Assembly (NCBI GenBank): GCA_937877565.1
Contig: CALFJB010000097.1
Span: forward strand, 1-34,011
DNA: 34,011 nucleotides
Reading direction: 5' to 3'
Source of the DNA: an uncultured Selenomonadales bacterium
Lineage (GTDB): Bacteria > Bacillota > Negativicutes > Selenomonadales > Selenomonadaceae
Position 1 is the first letter of the stretch, and every line of letters begins with the position of its first letter. The notes beneath the pieces were generated by a model. The model saw nothing but the letters and a program-made list of their open reading frames with translations, had not been told where the DNA came from and did not search any database. The translations under genes were made by a program, and so were the position numbers. Positions 23,242 to 32,217 of this stretch are shown here, piece by piece.

Positions 23242-25767
23242 TTATTGAAATGCACTTGTAACATAATTGAGTTGCGATCCCAAAAGTGCCAATGAACTTT
23301 CCATTGCGTCATACTTTTTATAAAGTTTCGTTTCAAACGCCTGCATCATTTTCTTGAAGTTACTCATTTTAGTTTGAAGATCGCGCAGGAGGTTATTGAG
23401 TTCGCTGTCATCGCTAATTGAGGCGGTCGTACCTGAAACAGATTTGATACTCTTCATACTTGCCATAAAGACATCGCCGAGACGCTGTGCAATTCCGTTG
23501 TAAGAACTTCTTTCAACAGTTTTGGTAACGTCCTTGCCGTCTTCTTGAACAACTTGATATCCATCTTCATAGCGATTAGCTGACCAAATATATTCGCCCG
23601 TTCCATCACCGTTCGCATCAACTTTTTCTAGCTTATATTGTTTTTCGCCGCCGTCAAGCTTTGCAAAAACATTATAAACCGCGTCCGGATCATCGGCAAT
23701 AGCAGCTCTAAGTTTGTCCGTGTCAATGGTAAGTTGACCTTTGAGACCGGTTGTAGAAATACCGATAGAGAAAATATTTTTGTACTTGCCGTTCACGCCG
23801 TCAACATTTTCAGAAACTGCGGAGCGTATTTCAGATATAACATCTCTCAAAGTTGAGTCGTGATAAAGCATACCGGCTTTGGCTTTTTCTTCCCACTTTT
23901 CAATTTGTTCATCTTTCATAGCTTCTTTTTGGCTTGCAGTGAGCGGTTTATAATCGCTATTGGGCTTTTCGTCGTACCATTCATAAAGCTTTTTCAAAAG
24001 TGCGTTGTATTCGTCAACGAAGGATTGAACATTTTTAACGATTGATTCAGCGTCTTGGGTAACAGTAACGGAAACTTTTTGACCTTCAGTTACATTAGAC
24101 AAATTATAAGTTACGCCGTCAACTGAAATTGTGTTTGAATCCAGCGTGTATTCTACGCCGTCGATTTTTGCAGTTGAATCTTTACCGGTTTGAACTGTAT
24201 CTTTACCCTGCGTGAAAGTTAAAACATCGTCAGAAATGGCACCATTTTCAGATCTTCTCAAGCCGAGTGAATTAAAGAAATTCGCCGCCGCTTCCGAACT
24301 ATCGCCCGTTCCAAGTTTAATAGTGATGTTATTCGCAACGCCGCTATTTTTATTGTAGAAAGTGAATCTGTTTTGAACAGAATCGTAATTTGCGCGGACG
24401 TTCAAGCCCATGCTGTTAATTTTTGAAGTTAAATCGTTGAAAGTGAAACCGTTCAAAAGTTCTCCGTAAGTTACGGAAACATTTTGCGAACCGTTATTTG
24501 AAATTTCCATTCCGGTAGTTGGTTTCTTTGCTGTTACAGTAATATTATAATCTGAAGAAGTGGCTTCATTTACTTCAAAATTAAGAGCTTTAGTCTCACC
24601 TATCGGATTACCTTCATCATCTAACTTTACTATTGTTCCCACTGCGTTTTGACCGGTTGCAATAGTTTTAGAGGTAGTAAAATTATAACTATTGAACTTT
24701 CCATTAGCAAATAGAGAACTTGTCAAATATTCAATCAAACTGTCATTATTATCACTACGAAGAATGCTTAAAGTGTCATCAACATCACTGACATACAATG
24801 TAATGTCAGAATCTACTGTAGTATTCTTAATTGAAATTCCACCTGATGTATCTATACTTGCCTCAAGCGTCAATTCATTCTCTTTAAATTGTTCATTAAT
24901 AGTATCTAATAAATCTCCAACTTTACCATTTAAATCAGCATATGTAAGACTTATCCCTGCCTCTTTTGTACCGTCACCAAAATTAAAGGTAATTGCGTGG
25001 TCAGTTTGTGATGTGTATGATGCCACTGCATCCGAAATTTTGGAATTGTTAAGTACATATGAAAGATCTGTGTCTCTACTAGATGCCCTATTAGATCCTG
25101 TGGAACTCACCGTTTGGGCTATGCTGTTAATTACAACTTTATAAGTACCCGTCTCGGCGTCCGGCGTTGCGCTTGCAACAACTACATCTGAATTATCAGT
25201 TGCAAGAAGACCATTAACGCCATCATTGATTGAAAACGCAAATGCAACATCACTTGCATTATAATTTGAATTAGAATCTGTTTTCTTATTTTGATTATCA
25301 ATCGTAATTGTATTACCGTCTGATTTTGTAAGAGTAGTAATGTCGTTATTGTCTGATACAGATGAAAACAACAAGCTTGAAAGTTGGTTTTTGTACTCTG
25401 AATCACTATTCAAAGGTGTAAGCGTTTGCCCGATAAGATACGCGCTTGACGCAAGAGCCCCAACTTCAACATAATGTGTCATAGTGGCGGCGTTGGCGTT
25501 AGCCGTTGCCGTTACGACATTAGAATTAGCACTTGCTGCCGAACGTGCATTCATATTGGAAGACATTTTGTATTTAGACAAAGTTGACGCGTTAAAAGTT
25601 TGAACTTCGTTGTAAACGTTAAGATATTCGGTTTTTTTCCATTCGTTTTTGGTGTACTTTTGTTGCATCTTGTCATATTCGCTTTGTTTGCTCAACATTC
25701 CAACTTTAACCATTGATTCAACGTCGAGCCCTGATCCTGACAAGCCATAAATTCCATTAACGCCCAT
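23242..25767 (-). CDS. fliD: Flagellar filament cap protein FliD (HAP2), extended form
   Basis: An 841-residue FliD, clearly longer than the usual 450-650. FliD pentamers cap the filament and help flagellin fold into place. The N-terminal domain (IYGLSGSGLDVESMVKVGMLSKQ... with the YLNVYNEVQTFNASTLSKYK helix) and the C-terminal coiled coil ending in YKKYDAMESSLALLGSQLNYVTSAFQ are conserved; the extra length lies in the outward-facing middle domains. Codon use and composition at about 24590-25120 look different from the rest, suggesting that part of the variable domain was acquired by recombination. ATG 25767 is preferred; the ATG at 25776 directly abuts the GGAGG site. The fliS gene follows after 33 bp. 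Confidence 0.93.
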   Translation of the reverse strand: MGVNGIYGLSGSGLDVESMVKVGMLSKQSEYDKMQQKYTKNEWKKTEYLNVYNEVQTFNASTLSKYKMSSNMNARSAASANSNVVTATANANAATMTHYVEVGALASSAYLIGQTLTPLNSDSEYKNQLSSLLFSSVSDNNDITTLTKSDGNTITIDNQNKKTDSNSNYNASDVAFAFSINDGVNGLLATDNSDVVVASATPDAETGTYKVVINSIAQTVSSTGSNRASSRDTDLSYVLNNSKISDAVASYTSQTDHAITFNFGDGTKEAGISLTYADLNGKVGDLLDTINEQFKENELTLEASIDTSGGISIKNTTVDSDITLYVSDVDDTLSILRSDNNDSLIEYLTSSLFANGKFNSYNFTTSKTIATGQNAVGTIVKLDDEGNPIGETKALNFEVNEATSSDYNITVTAKKPTTGMEISNNGSQNVSVTYGELLNGFTFNDLTSKINSMGLNVRANYDSVQNRFTFYNKNSGVANNITIKLGTGDSSEAAANFFNSLGLRRSENGAISDDVLTFTQGKDTVQTGKDSTAKIDGVEYTLDSNTISVDGVTYNLSNVTEGQKVSVTVTQDAESIVKNVQSFVDEYNALLKKLYEWYDEKPNSDYKPLTASQKEAMKDEQIEKWEEKAKAGMLYHDSTLRDVISEIRSAVSENVDGVNGKYKNIFSIGISTTGLKGQLTIDTDKLRAAIADDPDAVYNVFAKLDGGEKQYKLEKVDANGDGTGEYIWSANRYEDGYQVVQEDGKDVTKTVERSSYNGIAQRLGDVFMASMKSIKSVSGTTASISDDSELNNLLRDLQTKMSNFKKMMQAFETKLYKKYDAMESSLALLGSQLNYVTSAFQ

Positions 25768-25800
25768 TATAATCATCCTCCTTGAAAGTGGAGCGTAAAT

Positions 25801-25858
25801 TTAAAAATAAGCGTCAAGAGTTTCCAACTTGACGCTCAATGCAGATATGACGCTTGAG
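25801..25858 (-). terminator. Hairpin between flaG and fliD, possible attenuator
   Basis: On the minus strand AGCGTCAAG (25828-25836) pairs perfectly with CTTGACGCT (25810-25818), followed by a T-rich tail (TTATTTTTAA). A third partial copy, CTCAAGCGTC (25849-25858 read on the minus strand), could compete for pairing. It sits inside the operon, so partial termination between flaG and fliD is possible. Confidence 0.55.
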
Positions 25859-25896
25859 ACAAATTGCAAATTAAATTCGCAATTCCTCAAATTTAA

Positions 25897-26376
25897 TTAA
25901 GCATTTTCATCAATGAAAGTGCCAAGGAAAGCGTCCATCCAAATTCTTCCTTTGACAATGTTTTTAACCATTTCTTCCGGCGGCAATTCTTTAATAACTT
26001 CGTTAGTGTCCTTGTCAACTAAAGCAACAGAGAACATGCCGGCTTCCTTGTGATAATTGAAGTGAAGGTTAGCATTTGCATTTCTCATAACTTTGTTGAG
26101 CTCTTGTGTAATTTTTTGGACAGTGTCTTCGTCAACCGGCTTTTTAAACTGAACATTAACATCATCTGCCGGTTTTTTGGCAGCATCGGCATCCGTTTGA
26201 ATACCTTTTGCGTCCATAACGAGACGCGATTGTGAATTTTCCACCGTCGCCGCAGGCGCGTCAAATGCTTGTGCATTTTGTTGTTGTTGTGCGCCCTCAC
26301 GACTTGCAGCGTTGTACTTTTCAGCCGCGTTTACCACGACCGCCGCCGAAACGACATCTTGCAGCTTCCCTACCAT
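25897..26376 (-). CDS. flaG: FlaG family flagellar protein
   Basis: A 159-residue protein with an Ala/Gln-rich variable N-terminal part and a conserved C-terminal FlaG domain (about 75-155): VQKITQELNKVMRNANANLHFNYHKEAGMFSVALVDKDTNEVIKELPPEE. FlaG proteins affect filament length and are usually encoded just before fliD, as here. The start at 26376 (MVGKLQDVV) is 9 bases from AAGGAGG; the ATG at 26385 overlaps that site and the longer reading frame to 26442 has no ribosome binding site. The biochemical role is not well known. Confidence 0.9.
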   Translation of the reverse strand: MVGKLQDVVSAAVVVNAAEKYNAASREGAQQQQNAQAFDAPAATVENSQSRLVMDAKGIQTDADAAKKPADDVNVQFKKPVDEDTVQKITQELNKVMRNANANLHFNYHKEAGMFSVALVDKDTNEVIKELPPEEMVKNIVKGRIWMDAFLGTFIDENA

Positions 26377-26456
26377 TTTTTCCATCCTCCTTAAAATAAT
26401 GCCACTCGAAATCTGCGGTTGTAATACGAAGTTTGCCGCCATTTCTAATTGGCGTT

Positions 26457-26681
26457 TTATTTCAGGGGCAGTGCGCTATGAAGGTCTACATCTCCAAGTT
26501 GCGTAGCCGCCCTCTGATTTTCTTCCTGTATCGCCCGATAAATTTCGCCGCGATAAATTTTAATATCCTTTGGTGCATCAATAGCAATTCGCACGTTCTC
26601 TCCCTGAACTTCAACGACATTTATGACGATTTGGTCGCCAATCATAATTTGTTGGCGGGGCTTTCTCGTCAAAACGAGCAT
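26457..26681 (-). CDS. csrA: Carbon storage/translation regulator CsrA
   Basis: A 74-residue RNA-binding dimer that blocks ribosome binding sites with GGA motifs; in Bacillota with flagella its main target is the flagellin mRNA. The sequence MLVLTRKPRQQIMIGDQIVI is the canonical start, and VRIAIDAPKDIKIYRGEIY contains the RNA-contacting segment. Its start directly follows the fliW stop (TAG-ATG), matching the known FliW-CsrA partnership in which FliW inhibits CsrA until flagellin titrates FliW away. The C-terminal tail is slightly longer than in E. coli, as usual in Bacillota. Confidence 0.97.
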   Translation of the reverse strand: MLVLTRKPRQQIMIGDQIVINVVEVQGENVRIAIDAPKDIKIYRGEIYRAIQEENQRAATQLGDVDLHSALPLK

Positions 26682-27131
26682 CTATTTGACCTCCTTCTTT
26701 GCATCAGGGAAAAGACGTTCTTTGGTTGTATAATTGGATTTTTCCAATACAATTTGCTTAGCCTTCATATTTTTTGTATTGATAATGACCGGCGCAAGCA
26801 AATTTGTTGTCATATAACGAATACTGAAATTGGGAATTGTGATCAGCGTATAATATAAAACTTTGTCCTTTTCGTTGATGTCGAGCTCTTTTAAAGTTTC
26901 GTCATCAATTTCAAAAGTATAATTCGGAAAGAACAAGAAAGGTATTGTAAGCAAAAAAGCCAAGTCCGGCGATTTCAAAGACTGCATGAAATAATATGGT
27001 GTCTCTTGATCATACGGCAAAATTATAAATTCATGCTCCTCTTCAAACGCGGGAATACCATTTTTGAATTTTACTATACGTTTCTCATCAATTTCAAGCT
27101 CCCCGAATCGGCTGGTATTAATTTTTCTCAT
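26682..27131 (-). CDS. fliW: Flagellar assembly factor FliW
   Basis: A 149-residue protein that binds both flagellin and CsrA. Family stretches are visible: FGELEIDEKRIVKFKNGIPAFEEEHEFIIL at the start, TPYYFMQSLKSPDLAFLLTIPFLFFPNY in the middle and LAPVIINTKNMKAKQIVLEKSNYTTKERL at the end, and the length is standard. ATG at 27131 (MRKINTSRFG) follows GGAGG by 8 bases. It is translationally coupled to csrA. Together they link flagellin synthesis to secretion. Confidence 0.95.
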   Translation of the reverse strand: MRKINTSRFGELEIDEKRIVKFKNGIPAFEEEHEFIILPYDQETPYYFMQSLKSPDLAFLLTIPFLFFPNYTFEIDDETLKELDINEKDKVLYYTLITIPNFSIRYMTTNLLAPVIINTKNMKAKQIVLEKSNYTTKERLFPDAKKEVK

Positions 27132-27201
27132 AAATCCTGCCTCCATTGCTAAAATACAGATTTTTGAGATTCAATGCAAGCAGCTTGCCGAAAAATTCAA
27201 C

Positions 27202-27783
27202 TCAAGCGTAAATGTCATATTCGTTCATAGTCACCCAACGCTGAATGGAGCCTTTGTTTTTAAGATATATTTCAAAAATTCCAGGCGTGTAGTGAATTTC
27301 TGCGGACGGTTCAGTTTCAATTTCCGCCGTAACGTCGCCGACTTCAGGTTCTCCGATGATTCTTGAAGGAGTAACAGTGAATATTGGACCGTCCATCAGC
27401 TCGAATTCAACCATAGTTTCCGGCGGGTCGGCGTGAATTTCCTGCATAATCTGTTGTTTAATATCGTCGCCGGGCTTGCCGCCATTTTCAGCGCGTTCCC
27501 ATGCAATTTGAGTTGTTCGGGATCTGTTGGCGCGAACGTCAGATAAACCTTTTCTTCCAAAGTCACCAATTAAATCTGTTAAATTTTTTGCGCCCCATGA
27601 CTTGCGGCTTGGATAATTATCCATATTAATTGAAACTTGCGTTGCGGCTTGATTTGATTTACCGAGTTCTAATTCAGTATGAACTTCAGCGGGAACATAT
27701 TTTGCCCTATCGATTTTACCATACTGAATTCTTAAATCAGTTTGCGGCAATTCATGCCTAACATTTAATCTCAACATTTGCAT
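27202..27783 (-). CDS. DUF6470 family protein (YviE-like)
   Basis: A 193-residue soluble protein found between flgL and fliW, the same place that yviE holds in Bacillus. The N-terminal MLRLNVRHELPQTDLRIQYG, the central DLIGDFGRKGLSDVRA and the C-terminal beta-rich EIHYTPGIFEIYLKNKGSIQRWVTMNEYDIY fit the DUF6470 family as I recall it. The function is not established; the location suggests a role in filament assembly or in the FliW/CsrA branch. Start ATG 27783 has GGAGGG at 7 bases. Confidence 0.82.
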   Translation of the reverse strand: MQMLRLNVRHELPQTDLRIQYGKIDRAKYVPAEVHTELELGKSNQAATQVSINMDNYPSRKSWGAKNLTDLIGDFGRKGLSDVRANRSRTTQIAWERAENGGKPGDDIKQQIMQEIHADPPETMVEFELMDGPIFTVTPSRIIGEPEVGDVTAEIETEPSAEIHYTPGIFEIYLKNKGSIQRWVTMNEYDIYA

Positions 27784-27832
27784 TGTTATTCCCTCCTTTC
27801 GTCAAAAAATCCTGCCTAGTTTATAAAAAAAT

Positions 27833-29380
27833 TTATAAATAATCTGCCAAAGATTGGGGCAAGACTCTGCCGCCCAATGAAAGGGCAAGATTATAAATTG
27901 TCGTGTATTCCATTAATTTTGTTGCAAGTTCTTCAACGTCTGTACTGCTAATATCGGTAATATCGCCGGTAATAATTGCGCTTTGATTATCAAGCATTTC
28001 TTCAACATTTGTGTAAAGTTGAAGACGCGCTCCCAAAGTTGTTTGAGCGACATTCAAAGTTGCGTGCGCCACGTCCGCCAAAGTTATTCCGTCGGAGCTA
28101 AGCCAATGAGCGTCGCAGGCGTCGGTTTTATTATAAACCGTGATAACATTGTTGAGCATTGCGGTACCGGATTTTTCATTTCCTGACCATTCGTCATCAA
28201 AAATATCACAACCAAATAAATCTTGACCTGTAACGTTGACAATATCGCTGCGCGTATCTGTAGGACCATTCAGCTTAACCATTGAAATATGATTGTTATC
28301 GCCGCTGTAGGTTACAATTTTTTGCATAATCGTCGTAAACTTCAAATTTTTAGTTTCGTCGTTCATAGTGACATCAATTCCATTTTCACTGGCGGAATCT
28401 TTGATAACGCCGCGATTTGTGAAATAGTCACTAACCATAACGGAGGCGAAGTCTGAACATTTTGCAACGGCGGCTTTAACTTCGTCAAGGCTTACGCCGT
28501 CGATTGAGTCTGCAATTTCAGCAATTCGAGTATCAGAATTTTCAACTTCGTTTACACGTCTTAAAGCGCGTCTTAAATCGTTGTCTGTGCTTGTACCATC
28601 ATTGACAGCCGCTATTGCGTCAACGTCGGCATTTTTCGCTGTGTTTAAAGCGTCCGTTTCAGACATTCTAAGATCAGCAACGGCGTATTCGCTTTGATCA
28701 ACGTCGGTAATATAATCATTGCCGGCAGCGATTAAATCTTTATAACCGTCGTCAACAAATTTTTTGGTATACAAAAAGCCGCTGTTTGTATCAAGGTAAT
28801 AAGTACCTCCCGCGTCATCTTCAAGCGTCAACATTTGATAAAGTTCAGTATTGACGTTGCCGCGTGTACCTTTGAAAAATTCAGCTTGTTTAGCGTCAAG
28901 ATTTTTAGCCAAACCGCGTTCTTGATTATCGCTGGAAATTGTGAAAGGCTGCGTAGTGTCTTTTTGTCCGGCGAAAAGAAAACGATCGCCAAGTTGATAA
29001 TTTGAATCTGCGATTAATTCTTCAAGGCGGGCGTTCATTTCTTTAGCTATAGACTTTGCGTCTACTTCTGAAAGATAAGTATTTGCCGCCTGATTTGCCT
29101 TTGTTACAATTACGCCGACATTGTCAGCCATATTGGTAATAATGCTGTCAGAATTTTTCATCCACGAATTTGCAGTTTGAACATTTGAAGTATAAGTATC
29201 GTTTTCGTTTTGGGTAAATTCGTAGCGCATCAAATTTGCGTAACCAACAGGATCATCACTGCCACGATGAATTTTGGAACCGTCAGCTTGTTCAAAAAGA
29301 TTCTGTTGTTTGGCGTAAGTTCGATTTAAAGCGTTTTTATAGTTGTATAAAAAGTGTATGCTACTCATACGAACAGCCAT
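27833..29380 (-). CDS. flgL: Hook-filament junction protein FlgL (HAP3)
   Basis: A 515-residue flagellin-fold protein that joins the hook-side junction to the filament. The N-terminal helix pair is typical (AVRMSSIHFLYNYKNALNRTYAKQQNLFEQADGSKIHRGSDDPVGYANLMRYE), and the C-terminal helix (LNVAQTTLGARLQLYTNVEEMLDNQ ... ELATKLMEYTTIYNLALSLGGRVLPQSLADYL) mirrors it. It is well above the 300-residue enteric form, with the extra length in a surface-exposed middle region. Between it and flgK lies a heptad-repeat hairpin. The ATG follows AAGGAGAG. Confidence 0.92.
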   Translation of the reverse strand: MAVRMSSIHFLYNYKNALNRTYAKQQNLFEQADGSKIHRGSDDPVGYANLMRYEFTQNENDTYTSNVQTANSWMKNSDSIITNMADNVGVIVTKANQAANTYLSEVDAKSIAKEMNARLEELIADSNYQLGDRFLFAGQKDTTQPFTISSDNQERGLAKNLDAKQAEFFKGTRGNVNTELYQMLTLEDDAGGTYYLDTNSGFLYTKKFVDDGYKDLIAAGNDYITDVDQSEYAVADLRMSETDALNTAKNADVDAIAAVNDGTSTDNDLRRALRRVNEVENSDTRIAEIADSIDGVSLDEVKAAVAKCSDFASVMVSDYFTNRGVIKDSASENGIDVTMNDETKNLKFTTIMQKIVTYSGDNNHISMVKLNGPTDTRSDIVNVTGQDLFGCDIFDDEWSGNEKSGTAMLNNVITVYNKTDACDAHWLSSDGITLADVAHATLNVAQTTLGARLQLYTNVEEMLDNQSAIITGDITDISSTDVEELATKLMEYTTIYNLALSLGGRVLPQSLADYL

Positions 29381-29400
29381 ATTAATTTCTCTCCTTCCTT

Positions 29401-29468
29401 TCTAGGTATTAGGTTTTAGGTATTAGGTTTTAGATAAATCCCCTAACACCTAACCGCTAACACCTAAA
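29401..29468. repeat. Heptanucleotide-repeat hairpin between flgK and flgL
   Basis: Units of TAGGTAT, TAGGTTT, TAGGTAT, TAGGTTT (29403 on) are followed by complementary CCCTAAC, ACCTAAC, CGCTAAC, ACCTAAA, giving a hairpin with several possible registers. It fills the short gap between two genes of one operon, right after the flgK stop codon, where it could stabilise upstream RNA or reduce downstream expression. Confidence 0.72.
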
Positions 29469-31214
29469 TTATCTGCCGACGACGCCGGTATTATTTACAA
29501 GGCGATCTAAGCAGTCATCCATTGCACTAAGACAACGTGAACAAGCTCCGAAGCCTTTTTGGTATTTAATCATATCAGCTAATTCTTCGTTCCAGTCAAC
29601 GCCGTTAGTAGCGTCACGCCAATTTTGAATTTGATCCATGATTAAAGCCTGTTCAGAAATATTTGTATCCATAGCTCTTGAGGCAACGCTCAATTTTGTC
29701 ATTTCAGATTTATAGTAAGCATTTAAACCAAGCCCGCCAAGTGAATTAACAGTTTTTTGAACGTCAGCATATTTGGTAATTGGCAGGACATTAGATCTTC
29801 CGGCTGAAACAATGTTATCATATGACATATTGAAAAGTTCGCTCATGTAAACGGCGTTTGTACCGTCTGCAGTGCGCCCTGCAAAGTCTATCAAATGATC
29901 TTGAACATCTTCATCAGTCATAACGGAAGTATAATTTTCGCTCCTGTCGTAAGCCGTAGCTGCTGCAACGTATTTATAGCCGCCGGTTTCTTCAAAGTCA
30001 GCATTTGTAGCCAATGCGCCAAGAATTTTAACGCCGGACAGTTTAAGAATTTCGCCTCTGTCGTCTTTTCTTAAAACGCCGGTAGATTCACGAATTGTAA
30101 GATATGTATATTTATTAACTTCGTCGTAGTTATAAATATATTCAACGCCGGTTTCGCCGAAGAAATTTTTGGTATCGGGAACGGCAATAGGTTTACCGTC
30201 GCTGTCGTACTTTGTATTTCCGTGATCGTCAGTTGCTGCGCGAGTATTTCCAACTAAATCATAGCCTTGTTTATGTTGGTCGTTAAAAGTCGTCATCATA
30301 AACGCGCCCATATTCGCCACGTCTTCAATATAATGGCGACATTGCTCAATAGCGTCAAATTCTGCGCGAAGCTTGCCGGTTTCAGGCAAGAAATTAACTT
30401 GACTTTCACGAATGCTAACAGAGTAATCAATAACGCCGTAATCTACGCCGTATTCTGAACTGTTGACGCCTTTTGCGTAGTCAAGATGCAACCTGTCAAC
30501 GCCGGAAATTAAAGTTATACCGCCGCAGTGAATTTCATACGCGCCAAATTGATTTTCATGAACGCCAATATTAATATATTCAGAAAGTCTGTCAGCAAGT
30601 AAATCGCGTTGGTCGCGCAGGTCGTTAGCATACGCGCCGCCGGATTCTCTTGCTATGATTGTGCGGTTAATATTAACTATGTCCTCCATAATTTGGTTAA
30701 TATCGCTTACGTGAATTTCCATTTGGTCATAAATATCTTTAATTTGGTCGCGCAGTTGTACGCCTGCAGTTTCCAAAGTGTCAGCATAAGCCTTGCCTTT
30801 TTCAATAACTGCGGTACGTGCAGCAGAATCTGATGCGTTGGAAGAAAGATTAACCCACGCCTTGTAAAATTGTTGCAGTGCGTCTTCAATTCCGCTTTGA
30901 TTTGTGTCATTAAAAATAGCCTCAATTTTATCAAAATTTTTGGCGCACATATCGTAATAGCCTTCTTTGGCAGTTTCGGAACGAAATTGAACATCTGCAT
31001 AAACGTCACGGGCGCGGGTAATAGACATAGCGTCAACGCCCGTACCTATTGCAAGACCGTCGCGGTATTCGGCTTTCGTTGCGGCGGGGTTGACAGTTTG
31101 CCGCGAATAACCTTCGGTATCTGCGTTTGTTATGTTGTGTCCGACGGTGTTTAATTGCATTTGGTTGATATAAACGCCGCGAACCATTGTATTTAATCCT
31201 GTAAAAGTTGACAT
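29469..31214 (-). CDS. flgK: Hook-filament junction protein FlgK (HAP1)
   Basis: A 581-residue protein that sits between hook and filament. The N-terminal rod-type motif is clear (FTGLNTMVRGVYINQMQLNTVGHNITNADTEGYSRQ), followed by helices (LQQFYKAWVNLSSNASDSAAR, DLRDQRDLLADRLSEYINIGV) typical of FlgK. The C-terminal helix with ISEQALIMDQIQNW and EELADMIKYQKGFGACSRCLSAMDDCLDRL is the conserved C-terminal domain, here with three cysteines. The ATG at 31214 follows AAAAGGAG. It is downstream of two export-chaperone genes. Confidence 0.95.
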   Translation of the reverse strand: MSTFTGLNTMVRGVYINQMQLNTVGHNITNADTEGYSRQTVNPAATKAEYRDGLAIGTGVDAMSITRARDVYADVQFRSETAKEGYYDMCAKNFDKIEAIFNDTNQSGIEDALQQFYKAWVNLSSNASDSAARTAVIEKGKAYADTLETAGVQLRDQIKDIYDQMEIHVSDINQIMEDIVNINRTIIARESGGAYANDLRDQRDLLADRLSEYINIGVHENQFGAYEIHCGGITLISGVDRLHLDYAKGVNSSEYGVDYGVIDYSVSIRESQVNFLPETGKLRAEFDAIEQCRHYIEDVANMGAFMMTTFNDQHKQGYDLVGNTRAATDDHGNTKYDSDGKPIAVPDTKNFFGETGVEYIYNYDEVNKYTYLTIRESTGVLRKDDRGEILKLSGVKILGALATNADFEETGGYKYVAAATAYDRSENYTSVMTDEDVQDHLIDFAGRTADGTNAVYMSELFNMSYDNIVSAGRSNVLPITKYADVQKTVNSLGGLGLNAYYKSEMTKLSVASRAMDTNISEQALIMDQIQNWRDATNGVDWNEELADMIKYQKGFGACSRCLSAMDDCLDRLVNNTGVVGR

Positions 31215-31231
31215 AATCGCCGGCTCCTTTT

Positions 31232-31690
31232 CTAAATATTGGCGTCGAAGAGCCGACGCCCGCTTTGACTGCCGGTTTCCGCCGCCGCGCCATAAGATAC
31301 ACTTGTTGACGTTTTGGACATTACATTTAAATTAAACTCCACAAATTTTTTGCCGTTATCGGTTAAAATTTTTAGAGTTTTGATTGTACGTTGAAGTTTT
31401 CCCTGAAGTTCGTTATTTGATTGCAAAAGGCGTTTCGCCACGTCCTTTTTAACGCCGTCTTCTTGTGCGTCGATGAAGTCGCCGAAATTTTTAAATTTCA
31501 TTCTGTCAAGGAACATTCTTGAACGCACGGAATTTTTTGACAGTTCAGCAATGACGGGCTCAATTTGCCCTGCAACCTGTGACATATTCAGCGAATTTTT
31601 TTTGATAGTTTCAGTCAAATCGGCGAACAATTTCAGCAGCCGATTGCAAAATACTGTTTGCTCCCGCAAAAGAATAATCGTCTCTTCCAT
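31232..31690 (-). CDS. Second FlgN-like flagellar export chaperone (tentative)
   Basis: A 152-residue protein, mostly alpha-helical (LREQTVFCNRLLKLFADLTETIKKN, RLLQSNNELQGKLQRTIKTLKIL), with a loose C-terminal tail rich in Ser, Gly and Ala ending RRLFDANI. Its place between a clear FlgN and FlgK, size and helical pattern suggest a FlgN-type chaperone for FlgK/FlgL or a duplicated and diverged copy. There is little direct sequence identity with the neighbour at 31725, so this may be another small flagellar protein. The ATG at 31690 follows GAGGTGG by 4 bases. Confidence 0.65.
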   Translation of the reverse strand: MEETIILLREQTVFCNRLLKLFADLTETIKKNSLNMSQVAGQIEPVIAELSKNSVRSRMFLDRMKFKNFGDFIDAQEDGVKKDVAKRLLQSNNELQGKLQRTIKTLKILTDNGKKFVEFNLNVMSKTSTSVSYGAAAETGSQSGRRLFDANI

Positions 31691-31724
31691 TATCCACCTC
31701 GATTGTCATTTTGCCTTCAAAGTT

Positions 31725-32207
31725 TCAAGCTTGGTAGTCGAATTTCTTTTGATGAGTGACGATAGCCCCTTTGTTGCCGTAAGTTGGTTCAATGAACGCG
31801 CCGCCCAATCGATTAAGTTTAAAAGTTATGGCGTCCAGTGCAGTTTGAGCAAGAATTTGATTATTTTCGCTGATTTTCAAAGTGCGATTTACATTTTGCG
31901 TAAGTTTGCTGTGAATCTCCATAAGTTTTTTTGTAACATATTGCGTTGGAGCGGTTTTATAAAAATCTTCAGCCTTTGTGTTGGAGCTTACTTTGGGATT
32001 GTCCTTTGAAAGTTCCAGCAGAATTGCGCCGCGTTGTTGTTCAAGTTTTTGAATTTTTGCAGCGATAATTTGTTCTTGATCCAAGATTTTTGATAAAGCG
32101 TCCATATCCACAATAACAAGGGCATCGCGTTTTTTTTCGCCAAGATTTGCAAGGTCGTCATAAACTTTACAAATTTTGTCTAATACTTCAATTAATTGTT
32201 GCCACAT
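31725..32207 (-). CDS. flgN: Flagellar export chaperone FlgN
   Basis: A 160-residue helical protein with the FlgN pattern: LIEVLDKICKVYDDLANLGEKKRDALVIVDMDALSKILDQEQIIAAKIQKLEQQR, that is, a long first helix, then 'K-R-x-A-L-V-x2-D' and 'E-Q' helix with 'L-E-x2-R'. It escorts FlgK and FlgL to the export apparatus. It starts 10 bp after flgM, as in Bacillus (flgM-yvyG). The C-terminal tail (after about 135) is likely unfolded. Confidence 0.88.
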   Translation of the reverse strand: MWQQLIEVLDKICKVYDDLANLGEKKRDALVIVDMDALSKILDQEQIIAAKIQKLEQQRGAILLELSKDNPKVSSNTKAEDFYKTAPTQYVTKKLMEIHSKLTQNVNRTLKISENNQILAQTALDAITFKLNRLGGAFIEPTYGNKGAIVTHQKKFDYQA

Positions 32208-32217
32208 AATTTGCGCC

